Origin: an uncultured Paracoccus sp.
GTDB lineage: Bacteria > Pseudomonadota > Alphaproteobacteria > Rhodobacterales > Rhodobacteraceae
Length of the DNA stretch: 64,000 bases
Reading direction: 5' to 3'
NCBI RefSeq assembly: GCF_947487305.1
Contig: NZ_CANKWH010000006.1
Span: 124,001 to 188,000, forward strand
The notes beneath the pieces are model-generated. The model worked only from the letters and a program-made list of their open reading frames with translations. It was not told the origin of the DNA and ran no database searches. The position numbers and the translations under genes are program-made. Positions 24,881-35,800 of the stretch are shown here, piece after piece (positions within the stretch are counted from its first letter, which is position 1; each line of letters opens with the position of its first letter).

Positions 24881-26140
24881 ATGAAACTGCTTGCGACCAC
24901 GTCCGCCGCTGCCATCGCGCTGGCCACCCTGACCGGCGCCGCATCGGCCCAGACCCAGCTGACCATGTGGTATCACGGCGCCGGAAACGCCGTCGAGGCC
25001 GAGATCCTGAACGGCATCGTCAAGGATTTCAACGACAGCCAGACCGAGTTCCAGGTGGTGATCGAAAGCTTCCCGCAGAACAGCTATAACGACTCGGTCG
25101 TCGCCGCCGCGCTGGCCGGCAACCTGCCCGACATCCTGGACGTGGACGGGCCGAACATGCCGAACTGGGCCTGGGCCGGCTATCTGCAGCCGCTGCCCAT
25201 CGATCAGACCGCGATCGAGGGCTTTCTGCCCGGCGTGCTGGGCACCTGGAACGACCAGCTTTACTCGGTGGGCCTCTGGGATGCCGCCGTGGCCATGACC
25301 ACCCGGCAATCCATTCTGGACACATACGAGATCCGCACCCCCACGCTGGAGGAGCCCTGGAGTGCCGAGGAATTCGACGCCGCGCTGGAGAAGATCAAGG
25401 CATCGGGCGATTTCGCCTATCCGCTGGATCTGGGCATGGCCGACAAGGGCGAGTGGTATCCCTATGCCTATGGCCCGTTCCTGTGGAGCTTTGGCGGCGA
25501 CATGGTGAACCGCGAGACCTATGACACGGCCGAGGGCGTCCTGAACGGCGATCCGGCGCTGGCCTTTGGCGCGTGGTGGAAAAGCCTCTTCGACCGCGAG
25601 CTGGTGCCCGGCACCAGTCAGGACATGGCCGCCCATGACAACGGTTTCCAGAACGGCGACTACGCCATCACCTGGAACGGCAACTGGAAGGCGCTGCCCT
25701 ATCTCGAGGCCTTCGACGATGTGGTCTTCCTGCCCGCGCCCGATTTCGGTGCCGGCTCGAAGATCGGCGCGGCCAGCTGGCAGTTCGCCATCTCGTCCAA
25801 GACCGAACATCCCGACGGCGCCGCCGATTTCATCGAATTCGCCATTCAGGACAAGTATCTGGCCGCCTTCTCGGATGGCATCGGGCTGATCCCGCCGACC
25901 AAGGAGGCCGCGGCGATGAGCAAATACTATGCCCCCGGGGCGCCGATGGAGGTCTTCTACGGTCTCAGCGAGGCACAGGGGATGAAGCGTCCGGTGACGC
26001 CGGGCTACGTGGTCGAGGCGCTGGCCTTCCGCAAGGCGCTGACCGACATCGCCGACGGCGCCGATGTGGCCGATGCGCTGGATGCGGCGGTGGACGAAAT
26101 CGACACCGATATCGAGCGCAACCAGGGCTACGGGCACTGA
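24881..26140 (+). CDS. ABC sugar transporter solute-binding protein (family 1)
   Basis: A 419-residue periplasmic protein. A signal peptide covers residues 1-23 (ending ASA), and the mature protein begins QTQLTMWYHG. It has the extracellular sugar-binding family 1 pattern, with GNLPDILDVDGPN near residue 85 and AITWNGNWKALPY near residue 265. It delivers a carbohydrate to the two permeases encoded next. It starts after a strong GAGGAGGAAG site. The nearby GH32/GH68-clan hydrolase suggests a fructoside such as sucrose. Confidence 0.92.
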   Translation: MKLLATTSAAAIALATLTGAASAQTQLTMWYHGAGNAVEAEILNGIVKDFNDSQTEFQVVIESFPQNSYNDSVVAAALAGNLPDILDVDGPNMPNWAWAGYLQPLPIDQTAIEGFLPGVLGTWNDQLYSVGLWDAAVAMTTRQSILDTYEIRTPTLEEPWSAEEFDAALEKIKASGDFAYPLDLGMADKGEWYPYAYGPFLWSFGGDMVNRETYDTAEGVLNGDPALAFGAWWKSLFDRELVPGTSQDMAAHDNGFQNGDYAITWNGNWKALPYLEAFDDVVFLPAPDFGAGSKIGAASWQFAISSKTEHPDGAADFIEFAIQDKYLAAFSDGIGLIPPTKEAAAMSKYYAPGAPMEVFYGLSEAQGMKRPVTPGYVVEALAFRKALTDIADGADVADALDAAVDEIDTDIERNQGYGH

Positions 26141-26146
26141 CACCCC

Positions 26147-26173
26147 GGCGCGGCGGGTTTGCCCTGCCGCGCC
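26147..26173 (+). other. Stable hairpin between binding-protein and permease genes
   Basis: GGCGCGGC (26147-26154) pairs perfectly with GCCGCGCC (26166-26173), with further GGG/CCC pairing in the loop. It starts 7 bp after the binding-protein stop. Hairpins here usually protect the upstream message, so that much more binding protein than permease is made. Confidence 0.55.
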
Positions 26174-26195
26174 CCCTCAATCGAAAGCAACTGCC

Positions 26196-27266
26196 ATGTC
26201 CTCCAGACTGACCCGATCCAACCGGGCCGGATGGGCCTTCGCATTGCCGGGCTTTGGCCTGATCGCGGTGTTCATCATCCTGCCCTTTCTCTTCGCCTTC
26301 GGCCTGTCGCTGACCAACCAGCGGCTGGTCTCGCCCAACCCGACCGCCTATGTCGGCCTAGACAATTACCGAAATCTTCTCGGCATCGGCCTGCTGACGC
26401 TGGAACCCGAGCGCGACGAGGCCGGAGAGATCAAGCGCGACGAGGCCGGCGCGCCGGAATACCCGCGCGTCCGCTCGCTGACCCGCTCGGACGACTATCC
26501 GCAATATCGCGGCATGACCGAGTGGTTCCGCTGGCAATCGGGCGACAATGCCAAGGTGGTGCTGGCCTCGGACGTGACCTTCTGGAAGGCGCTGGCCAAC
26601 ACGCTGCTGTTCGTGGCGGTGGTGGCGCCGTTGCAGGCGGGGCTGGCGCTGGGGCTGGCGCTGCTAATCAACCAGAAACTGCGCGGCATCAATGTCTTCC
26701 GCACGGTCTATTTCATGCCGGTCGTGGTCTCGATCGTGGTGGTCTCGCTGCTGTGGCGGTTCATCTATGACGGGCAGGACGGGCTGCTGAACAGCATGAT
26801 CTCGAAGCTCAGCTTCGGCGCGCTGTCCGGCCATGACTGGCTGGGTGATCCGAACACCGCGCTGCCGGCGATCATGGCCATGTCGATCTGGCAGGCGGTG
26901 GGCTTTCACATGGTCATCTGGCTGGCCGGGCTGCAAACCATCTCGCCCACGCTTTACGAGGCCGCCGCCATCGAAGGTTCGTCGAAATGGCAGACCTTCC
27001 GCTATGTCACCTGGCCGGGGCTCAGGAACACCGCCGTTCTGGTGCTCATCGTCATCACCATGCAGGCCTTTGCCCTCTTCGCGCAGATCGACGTGATGAC
27101 CGATGGCGGCCCGCTGGATTCCACGCAGACGCTGGTCTTCCAGGCGGTCGAGCGCGGCTATGGCCGGCAGGACATCTCGGGCGGCTCGACCATCTCGGTC
27201 ATTCTTTTCATCCTGGTGCTGGTGATCTCGCTGATCCAGCGCTGGCTGACGCGGGAGCGGAACTGA
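26196..27266 (+). CDS. ABC sugar transporter permease 1
   Basis: A 356-residue inner-membrane permease of the MalF/UgpA type. After the first helix there is an unusually long, charged periplasmic loop (about residues 50-125, with repeated Asp-Glu-Ala). The remaining helices contain the ATPase-contact EAA loop EAAAIEGSSKWQTFRYVTWPG near residue 250. The start at 26196 has only a modest purine site but is the sole start compatible with the first helix. The stop overlaps the next ATG (TGATG). Confidence 0.9.
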   Translation: MSSRLTRSNRAGWAFALPGFGLIAVFIILPFLFAFGLSLTNQRLVSPNPTAYVGLDNYRNLLGIGLLTLEPERDEAGEIKRDEAGAPEYPRVRSLTRSDDYPQYRGMTEWFRWQSGDNAKVVLASDVTFWKALANTLLFVAVVAPLQAGLALGLALLINQKLRGINVFRTVYFMPVVVSIVVVSLLWRFIYDGQDGLLNSMISKLSFGALSGHDWLGDPNTALPAIMAMSIWQAVGFHMVIWLAGLQTISPTLYEAAAIEGSSKWQTFRYVTWPGLRNTAVLVLIVITMQAFALFAQIDVMTDGGPLDSTQTLVFQAVERGYGRQDISGGSTISVILFILVLVISLIQRWLTRERN

Positions 27267-28144
27267 TGGCCACCATTTCCCATGACAATCACGGGCTGCG
27301 GCTGGCGCTGCGTTACTTGGTGCTGATCCTCGTGGCGCTGATCTTCGTGCTGCCGCTGCTGTTCATGGTCGTCTCGAGCTTCAAGCCCGATGCGCAGCTG
27401 CTGGACGACACCTCGTCCATGCGGGCCTTCCTGCCGGTGGGCGATCTGAGCCTGGCGAACTATGCCGCCGCCTTCGACCGCGCGCCGATCCGGCTGTTCG
27501 TGATGAACTCGGTGCTTGTCACCGGGATCACCGTGGCGCTGTCGCTGCTGATCTGCTCGCTGGCGGCGTTTTCCTTCACCTTCCTCGACTGGACCGGCAA
27601 GGGGCTGCTGCTGTCGATCATCCTGGCCACGCTGATCGTGCCCTTCGAGACCATTGCCATTCCCCTGCTGATGATCTGTTCCAAGCTGCCATGGCTGGGG
27701 CTCGACGGCTTCGAATGGGGCTGGCTCAACAGCTATCGCGTGCAGATCATTCCGTGGATCGCCGACGGGCTGACGGTGTTCCTGTTCGTTCAGTTCTTCA
27801 AGGACCTGCCGCGCGACCTGATCGAGGCCGCCCGCGCCGAGGGCGCAAGCTGGGGGCAGGTCTATACCCGCGTGGTCATGCCGCTGTCCGGCCCGGTCAT
27901 CGCCACCGCCGCGATCCTGAAATTCCTGGTGATGTACAACCAGTATCTCTGGCCGCTGATCGTGGTGCAGGAGGAAAGCTATCGCCCGGTGATGGTGGGC
28001 CTGCAGTATTTCTTCCAGCTCAACACCGCCTGGGGCGAGATCATGGCCTATCTGACCCTGATCACCGTGCCGGTGCTGGCCTTCTATCTTGTTCTTCAAC
28101 GTTCGTTCATCGCCTCGATCGCCTCGACCGGCGTCAAGGGCTGA
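27266..28144 (+). CDS. ABC sugar transporter permease 2
   Basis: A 292-residue permease of the MalG/UgpE type with six predicted helices and the EAA loop EAARAEGASWGQVYTRVVMPL near residue 187. It pairs with permease 1 to form the membrane channel. It is translationally coupled to the gene before it and lies 18 bp before the hydrolase gene, so transporter and hydrolase are made together. Confidence 0.92.
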   Translation: MATISHDNHGLRLALRYLVLILVALIFVLPLLFMVVSSFKPDAQLLDDTSSMRAFLPVGDLSLANYAAAFDRAPIRLFVMNSVLVTGITVALSLLICSLAAFSFTFLDWTGKGLLLSIILATLIVPFETIAIPLLMICSKLPWLGLDGFEWGWLNSYRVQIIPWIADGLTVFLFVQFFKDLPRDLIEAARAEGASWGQVYTRVVMPLSGPVIATAAILKFLVMYNQYLWPLIVVQEESYRPVMVGLQYFFQLNTAWGEIMAYLTLITVPVLAFYLVLQRSFIASIASTGVKG

Positions 28145-28162
28145 GCCTCAAGGATACCTGAC

Positions 28163-29152
28163 ATGACGATCAAACTCGAAAACGACTGGATCTGGGACAG
28201 CTGGTATGTCCATGACGGAGACCGCTGGCATGGTTACTTCCTGAAGGCGCCGAAATCCCTTGGCGATCCGCAGCTGCGCCATTTCAACGCCACGCAGGGC
28301 CATGCGGTCAGCGACGACCTGGTGAACTGGACGCATCTGGGCACCAGCCTCACCCCCGCCCCCAGCCCGGCCTGGGACGATTTCACCACCTGGACCGGCT
28401 CGGTCACGCGCGGCGATGACGGGCGATGGCACCTGTTCTACACCGGCACCTCGCGCGCGGATGGGGGGCTTTACCAGCGCATCGGCCATGCGGTCTCGGA
28501 CGATCTGCACAACTGGACCCGCGTCGGCGACGGGCTGGCGCTGGACCTGACCGGGCCGGGGGCCGAGGCCTACGAGGCCGAGCACGCCAAGGGCTTCTGG
28601 CACGACCGCGCCATGCGCGACCCCTGGGTCATGCGCGACCCGGAGGGCGCGGGCTGGCTGATGTATTTCACCGCCCGCGTGCCGGGCGTGGCCGAGGCGA
28701 ATGCCGGTGGCGCCATCGGCTTCGCCACTTCACCCGACCTGATGACCTGGACCCTGCAACCGCCGGTTTTCGCGGGCGATTACGGCCAGCTCGAGGTGCC
28801 GCAGGTCTTCGAGGTCGGCGGGCAATGGTATTGCCTCTTCTGCACCGCCGCCGAGCATTTCTCGAAAGACCGCGCGGCGGCGACCCCGGGCGGTCCGGTC
28901 ACCGGCAACCACTACCTGATTGGCGACAGCCCGCGCGGACCGTGGAGCGTGGCCGATGGCTTTCTCGACGGCGCACTGCCCTGCCGACGCTATGCCGCGC
29001 GGATCGTCGAGACCGATCAGGGTCTGCGCATCCTTGGCTTTGCCGATCATACCCCCGAGGGCTTCGGCGGCTATGTCATGGACCCCGAGCCCGTCCTGAT
29101 CGGCCGCAACGGGCTGCTCAGCGTCGAACCCCAGACCGAAACGGCGGAGTAG
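28163..29152 (+). CDS. GH32/GH68-clan (GH-J) beta-fructosidase-like hydrolase
   Basis: A 329-residue five-bladed beta-propeller hydrolase. The three clan motifs are visible: nucleophile D12 in WDSW, D153 in the conserved RDP triad (MRDPW) and the probable acid/base E211 in LEVPQ. The WDSW form of the first motif recalls GH68 and atypical GH32 proteins more than the NDPNG of standard invertases. No signal peptide is present, so it should hydrolyse fructosides in the cytoplasm after uptake. At 329 residues it is shorter than classic invertases because the C-terminal beta-sandwich domain is absent. A GH43-type activity is less likely. Confidence 0.75.
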   Translation: MTIKLENDWIWDSWYVHDGDRWHGYFLKAPKSLGDPQLRHFNATQGHAVSDDLVNWTHLGTSLTPAPSPAWDDFTTWTGSVTRGDDGRWHLFYTGTSRADGGLYQRIGHAVSDDLHNWTRVGDGLALDLTGPGAEAYEAEHAKGFWHDRAMRDPWVMRDPEGAGWLMYFTARVPGVAEANAGGAIGFATSPDLMTWTLQPPVFAGDYGQLEVPQVFEVGGQWYCLFCTAAEHFSKDRAAATPGGPVTGNHYLIGDSPRGPWSVADGFLDGALPCRRYAARIVETDQGLRILGFADHTPEGFGGYVMDPEPVLIGRNGLLSVEPQTETAE

Positions 29153-29155
29153 ACC

Positions 29156-30220
<1,065 letters not shown>

Positions 30221-30226
30221 ATACCG

Positions 30227-30251
30227 GCGCGGCGCATTGGGCGCGCCGCGC
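30227..30251 (+). other. GC-rich hairpin after the sugar operon
   Basis: GCGCGGCGC (30227-30235) pairs perfectly with GCGCCGCGC (30243-30251), 6 bp after the ATPase stop. No T run follows; it probably stabilises the 3' end or pauses polymerase before the stronger terminator 100 bp further on. Confidence 0.5.
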
Positions 30252-30350
30252 TGCCATTCCTGAAGGGGTCAAGAGACCGTGAGCTTCGAGGCGCACAGCC
30301 AATATGGTCGAAGCTGATCCACCACAGGTTGCGCCACACCCGACAATCCC

Positions 30351-30383
30351 CGCGCCCGCCGGAACACCCGGCGGGCGCGTTTC
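30351..30383 (+). terminator. Strong terminator of the sugar ABC operon
   Basis: A perfect 12-bp stem (CGCGCCCGCCGG with CCGGCGGGCGCG), a 5-bp loop and a following TTTC. It lies 130 bp after the last gene of the operon and is the most stable hairpin seen in the window. Confidence 0.75.
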
Positions 30384-30647
30384 ATTCCGATCGACCCTCG
30401 CCCGCCATATCGCTGATTATGATCAATTGTTCTAACGATACCAAGGCGATGGCGACAGAATGTCACAGGCCCCACGGTCGGAAACGCGGTTAGGGGCGAT
30501 CCGCAAGTCAGATCAAGGACTTGGCCATGGCGACCCAGATGCCTGCCCGATCCCGCGTTCGACCACCGACCTGGAACAACCTCAGCTTGCATGTTGACGC
30601 ATGGTAAATCGCTCATTAACGAGTATTAACATTGGCGTCTGCATATG

Positions 30648-30668
30648 AAATATCGCTTCGATATTTTT
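30648..30668 (+). other. Attenuator-like hairpin in the leader of the Hint gene
   Basis: AAATATCG (30648-30655), loop CTT, CGATATTT (30659-30666) and two more T. The AT-rich stem with a T tail resembles a weak terminator, placed downstream of the likely promoter and 175 bp before the coding region. Confidence 0.4.
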
Positions 30669-30843
30669 GGAGCGTCGGGGGGTGGCTGAAGCAATGAGTG
30701 ACCTGGTCAAGAGTACCCACTTCACCCCCTTCCTTCGCGGCTTCGACCCAGATGCGGAACCTTGCCATCCCGGCAACTGATGCCCGCAGGACGGCCAAGA
30801 CCTGAACCAACCGCAGCCCACCGCGTAAGCCCGGACCTTAGAC

Positions 30844-32673
30844 ATGCCTCCTATCTCTCCGACCGATGTGACCAGCCCGACCACCGCCAGGGTCAATGAT
30901 CTGCAGGCCATCGGCCAATATACCGGGGTTCCGCAACACGTCATCATCGATGGGCGGGACTTCCTGATCGTCGATGCCGACGCGAACGGTGTTGCGATCT
31001 TCAACATCGATTCGGCCTCCGGCGCGCTGTCGACGCCGACCTATCTGACCTGGCCGATCGTGCCCAGTGAGTACGAGGCCGGCGACTTTGACCAGTACAG
31101 GTTCTTTACCAGCCCGGACGGGACGAAGGTGACGGGCTTTGATGGTGACAGCAGAGGTGTTGCTGCCCTGACCTACAACAAGACCACCTCGACCTGGTCG
31201 GTTTCCTATGACCCCGGGGGCGTTGCTGGCGGCGTCACCGGCAATCCGATGGATTTCGAGGCCTTCCAGACCACCGATGGCAATGTCTACGGTTACGGCG
31301 CCTCGCCGACCGACCAGGTCTTTACCAAGTACCAGTGGAACTGGGATACCAATTCGTGGTCGTCGACCGGAACAAGCTTTACCAGTCCGATCGGGTCGAC
31401 GGCAGACACCACCGCGACGAGAATGGTCACTGGCCCCGATGGGTCGCAATACCTGGTCAACTTCAGTTCCGCCGGCTTTCCGCTGATCGAGAACACCTAC
31501 ATCTACCAGATTGATGCGACGACCGGCAATTATGTCCCGGGTTCGGCCATCCGGGTCCCGACCTCGACCGCGGCCAGCGGTACGGGCCGGCTTGGCGCGC
31601 TGACGCGGGGCGAAGTCTCCATGGATCCCTATGGAAACATGGTCTTCAGCACCACGAACGGTGTGCAGGTCATCAACCCCCATACCGGGGCTTTCCTGTA
31701 TGAGGACCACCCGGGTGGTACCGACGGAACCACGTTCCATTACGGCAGCGATCTCGTCTATGGCGAGAATGGCTATGTCTACCTGATCGGCCGCGATGGC
31801 AACCAGCAGCTACAGACCAAGGTTTACCAGATCAGCAGCAACGGGACCTGGAGGTTCGACAGCCAGGGAACCGACACGAGCTCGGGCATCACCTGGACGG
31901 GCTATCTCAACGGGACCTATGCGGAATCGAGCAACGACGTCACCACGCTGTCGAGCGGCGTGAAGATGATCTACACGACGCAGGAACTGACGACCGGCGG
32001 GCCGATCACGCAGGTCGCGGTGCAGGCCGCGAACATCGGCGAGCTTCCTGCGCCGGTCTGCTTCGTCTCGGGAACGCTGATCGAGACCATTCACGGCCTG
32101 AAACCGGTCGAGCAGTTGCAGACCGGCGACATGGTTCGCACCAAGGACAATGGCTACAAACCGATCCTGTGGATCGGGTCGCAGACCGTCGCCCTTGCCG
32201 GGCAGCCCGACAAGCGGTTTCTGCCGGTGCGGATCAGCGCGGGTGCCCTGGGGTCCGGCTTTCCCGAAACGGATCTCTATGTCTCGCAGCAGCACCGGAT
32301 CCTGGTCAGGTCGCGGATCGTCCGCAACGTGATCGGCACCGACGAGGCGCTGGTTCCCGCCAAGAAGCTGCTGGATGCCGAGGGCATCGATCTGGTGACG
32401 GATTGCGACGAAGTGACCTATATCCACATCCTCTTCGACCAGCACGAGATCGTCTATTCGAACGGCGCCGAGACCGAGTCCTTCTATGCCGGCCCCTGCG
32501 CGCTGGAGGCGATCGGCGCCGAGGCCCGGGCCGAGGTGATGGCGCTGTTCCCCGAGCTTGCGGATGCCACCTACAAGGCACCCTCGGCGCGGATCTTCCC
32601 TCCGGGGAAGCTCTGCAACAAGCTGGCGATGCGGCACGCCAAGAACAAGGTGGCGCTCTGTGGTCCGCACTGA
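30844..32673 (+). CDS. Hint-domain protein with N-terminal repeat/propeller-like region
   Basis: A 609-residue protein with two parts. Residues 1 to about 400 are rich in Thr, Ser, Gly and Asp, lack cysteine and look like a beta-rich, possibly propeller-like region. From C406 (VCFVSGTLIET) a Hint_2 domain follows, with EQLQTGDMV near residue 425 and the second block SQQHRILV near 482. Such proteins are frequent in Rhodobacterales and are often exported with hemolysin-like proteins. I see no Sec signal peptide and no C-terminal His-Asn as in true inteins, so self-cleavage rather than splicing would be expected. No clear ribosome binding site precedes the start, so the start is uncertain. Confidence 0.78.
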   Translation: MPPISPTDVTSPTTARVNDLQAIGQYTGVPQHVIIDGRDFLIVDADANGVAIFNIDSASGALSTPTYLTWPIVPSEYEAGDFDQYRFFTSPDGTKVTGFDGDSRGVAALTYNKTTSTWSVSYDPGGVAGGVTGNPMDFEAFQTTDGNVYGYGASPTDQVFTKYQWNWDTNSWSSTGTSFTSPIGSTADTTATRMVTGPDGSQYLVNFSSAGFPLIENTYIYQIDATTGNYVPGSAIRVPTSTAASGTGRLGALTRGEVSMDPYGNMVFSTTNGVQVINPHTGAFLYEDHPGGTDGTTFHYGSDLVYGENGYVYLIGRDGNQQLQTKVYQISSNGTWRFDSQGTDTSSGITWTGYLNGTYAESSNDVTTLSSGVKMIYTTQELTTGGPITQVAVQAANIGELPAPVCFVSGTLIETIHGLKPVEQLQTGDMVRTKDNGYKPILWIGSQTVALAGQPDKRFLPVRISAGALGSGFPETDLYVSQQHRILVRSRIVRNVIGTDEALVPAKKLLDAEGIDLVTDCDEVTYIHILFDQHEIVYSNGAETESFYAGPCALEAIGAEARAEVMALFPELADATYKAPSARIFPPGKLCNKLAMRHAKNKVALCGPH

Positions 32674-32837
32674 GCGGCGACTGCTCAGCGAACGGCACTG
32701 AACGCGCAGGAGGTGTCGGGCATGATGGCCCGGCCCGCTCCTCGCCGTTGCGGTGGGCCATGCCCCGGGGCTGGGAGTTGACAGGCCGGCCAGACCGAAA
32801 GGATGACTTGCTGACGCCGACGCTGAGGCGGCGGGCG

Positions 32838-35800
32838 TCAGGGCCGGCGGCCCGACCGACTGTCCCTGCAGCGTAGGGCCATCCGCGCCGCAACCGGATC
32901 CTGTCCCGCTGCCGCCTCGGCCTCGGCAAAGAGACGTGCGGCCAGATCGGCTTCGCCGGCCTGCATCGCACGCACCGCCCGTTCGAAAATGCCCCGTGCC
33001 GCGACCAGCGCAAGGCGCTGAGTCTCATCATGGACATCGAGCAGTTCATGGACAGCAATCGCTGTCGGCAGCCCGCCCAACCGGGCAGTGCCGAGGAAGC
33101 GCAACGTATGCCGTTCGGGGTGGTCAAGCCGGGCGTGGCAGGCACCGGAAACCAGAACCCGGCTGTCATAGTCCTTGTTCAGAACTTCCAGACGGGCGGC
33201 GACATTCACCGGCGTTCCCAGAACGCCGACCTGGATATGATCGGGGTCTCCGATCATTCCCAAGGTCAGCGGACCCAGATCCAGCCCGGCACCAAAGGCG
33301 AGACGCGGCAGGTCGCCACGATTGGCATTATACCCCGACAACCCGCGCGCCATGGCCGCCACGCCGAACAGCGCCCTGTCAGGGCCGTCCGGAAACAGTG
33401 CCAAAACCCCGTCCCCCATGTAATTCCCGACGAACCCGCCATGCGCCGCGATCGCCGGCTGCACATGCTCGAGATAACGGTTGATCATCGCGATCGTGCG
33501 CCGCGCCCCGATTTCCTCGGCGATGCCGGTCGAACCGCGGATATCGACGAAGACTACCGTCATCTCGGTCTCGGCAAATTGGCTCAGCTCGACCTCGGTG
33601 ATGCTGGTCTGGCCGAGGGCCTGCATCAGGTGATCCGGCACGAATCGTCGGTTCGCCAGGGTCTGGCGCATCTGCGACTCCAGCGCCGTCTGCACTTCCG
33701 CCAGAAGCCGTCCGTTCTGAAGCCCGATCGCCGCCTGTCTGGCCAGAGCCTCGACAAGGCTGCGACGCGAGGGTGCGAAGACATGGCGGCTTTGCCGGCT
33801 CGACAGGTAGAGCGCACCCAGAAGCCTGTCGCCCTGCTGCAGGGGAACGCAGAGCATGGCCTTGGGCAAAGCACCGCAGATGCCGCGTGCATAGGGCTCG
33901 GTCTCGGGCCTGTCGGACTGGACCATGGCGCGGGTGCGCAGGCACAGATCAATGACCGGCCTGATCGGCGCCGTCGGGGTGCTGGGGATCGGATGCGCCT
34001 TGCCACTCTCGACCGAATGACAGGACAGGCTGATCCCCTGCTGCCCGTTCTCCAGCGCCACGGCGCAGAAATCGGCGTTTCCGATCCGCATCGCCAGGGT
34101 GGCAATTCGCGCCAGCAGATCGTCCGGCGTGCCGTCATCGGTCAGGGTGCCGACGAGATCCATGAAGCCTTGCAGGTCGGCAGCGGCGAGCGCGGAACTC
34201 GCGACCGGGTCGGCCGGACCATCCAGAAGCCCGGCCTCGGCGCGGATGGCATGGGCGAGGCCGGGCGCGCCCCAATCCCGGGCCGCGCGTTCCGCCTGAC
34301 GGGCGGCCTCGCGCGCTTCGCTTGGGTGGCCGGCGCGGCGCAGAAGATGAAAACGGCGGCGATGGGCAACACAGGCAAAGAACGGCGCCTGCGGTCCGGC
34401 CAGCGTGCAGGACTCATGCAGGGCCATCAAGGCCGCCGCCAGTTGACCCTTGGCGGCCAGCCGCTCGGCCTTCAGCAGGGCCAGACGATGGGCCAGATTG
34501 ACTGGGCCGCTGCGGTTCCAGAATTTCAGCCGCAGCGTCTGCCTCCATGCGATCCGGCGCATCCGCACCGATTGCGCAGGATCAGCGGCCGCCAGCGCAT
34601 AGGCATTCAGCGCCCGGAAGAACGCCAGCCCCGGCACCAGCACTTGCGAGATGATGTGGATTTCGTGCTTCGCCGCGAGGGCAAAGCGATCTTCGGCGCG
34701 CTGATAGCGGCCGGCCAGGTGGTCAAGAACGCCGGCGGCGATGGAGCTGATGGCGATCTGGACGCCGTTCCCGAGCCGCTGGAACTCGGCGAATTTCGTC
34801 GGATAGTCGAAATCATCGCCGCTTAGCTCCGGGGGCAGATCGGGCCTGCCCAGCAGGTGCAGCAACTGGCCCCAGGCGAGGAAGCAATCCTTCACATGCG
34901 GCATTTCCGTGCGGCGCAGATAGTCGAGCAGTTCCGGATGGCGTCCGGGCGTGTCGACCTGGCGACCCGAGAGGAAGTCGGCATAAAGCGCCACTCCGGC
35001 GCAATAGGTGGCATCCTCTTGGTCGCCCGCCTCGCGGTTTCTGGCCCAGCTGTCGGTCAGATGTTCGACCACGCTCTCCAGCGGCTCTTTCCAGTGCCGG
35101 ATGAAGGTGTCGAAGACGAATTTCGGCTTCGATTGCGGGGTGCCGTCATAGCGCGCGGCAGTCTGGATCGCCAGCTCGCCGAAGTTGTAGCCCCGGTCGA
35201 TCATCCCGAGCCCGCCGCAGAGCACCAGCCCCAGCATGGCAAAGCAATAGGGCGCCTGCGGGCTCATCCCATGCTTCAGCGACAGCCGGGTGGCTGCGGC
35301 AGCCAGAACCGGGAACAGGTTCGGCTCGGCGAAATAGGCGGCAGGGGCGGATTGCGCCATCAATTGCACGGCGGCCCGGATCCGGGCATCGTCGGCTTCG
35401 GGCAGGTCGGCAAAGCGGCCCAGATCGCGCCGCCCCAGCGGCACCAGCGTGTGCATCACTTCGGCCAGCACCTGTGCCTGACCCGGATGGCGCGGCAGGC
35501 GCACCCCGAGTTCGGCGGCGACACTGATGCACAGATCGGCAGCCTTGCGCCCCTGATTGCCGGTCGAGAGATAGCGAATGCGCATCCCCTGGATATCGGC
35601 GAGGTCATTAGGATCATCGGTATGGGCCAGCGCCACCAGCGCACTCGCCTCAAGCGCGGCGCGGTCGTTCCGGGCGAAGGCGCATTTGGCCTTGGACCGG
35701 TAGAGCCAGAGGCACAGCGCCGGATGCCCCTCGTTCCAGCCGCCGCCCATCAGCTCCTCGACCGTGCCGAGATAGTGCCACGCAGTATCGAAAGCCAGCC

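Larger units (their letters stand above)
30221..30843. other. 623-bp intergenic region between the sugar operon and the Hint gene
   Basis: The first 160 bp hold two hairpins that end the sugar operon (30227-30251 and the terminator at 30351-30383). From about 30590 to 30690 the sequence is AT-rich. It contains a -35-like TTGACG at 30594-30599, 17 bp before TAACGA, and then an 8-bp AT-rich hairpin at 30648-30668 with a short T run. This is probably the promoter and leader of the Hint-domain gene. No gene is supported. Confidence 0.6.

Noticed and set aside
30582..31007. A minus-strand frame across the start of the Hint-domain gene
   Set aside because: No recognisable content; it crosses the AT-rich leader and the opposing gene start.
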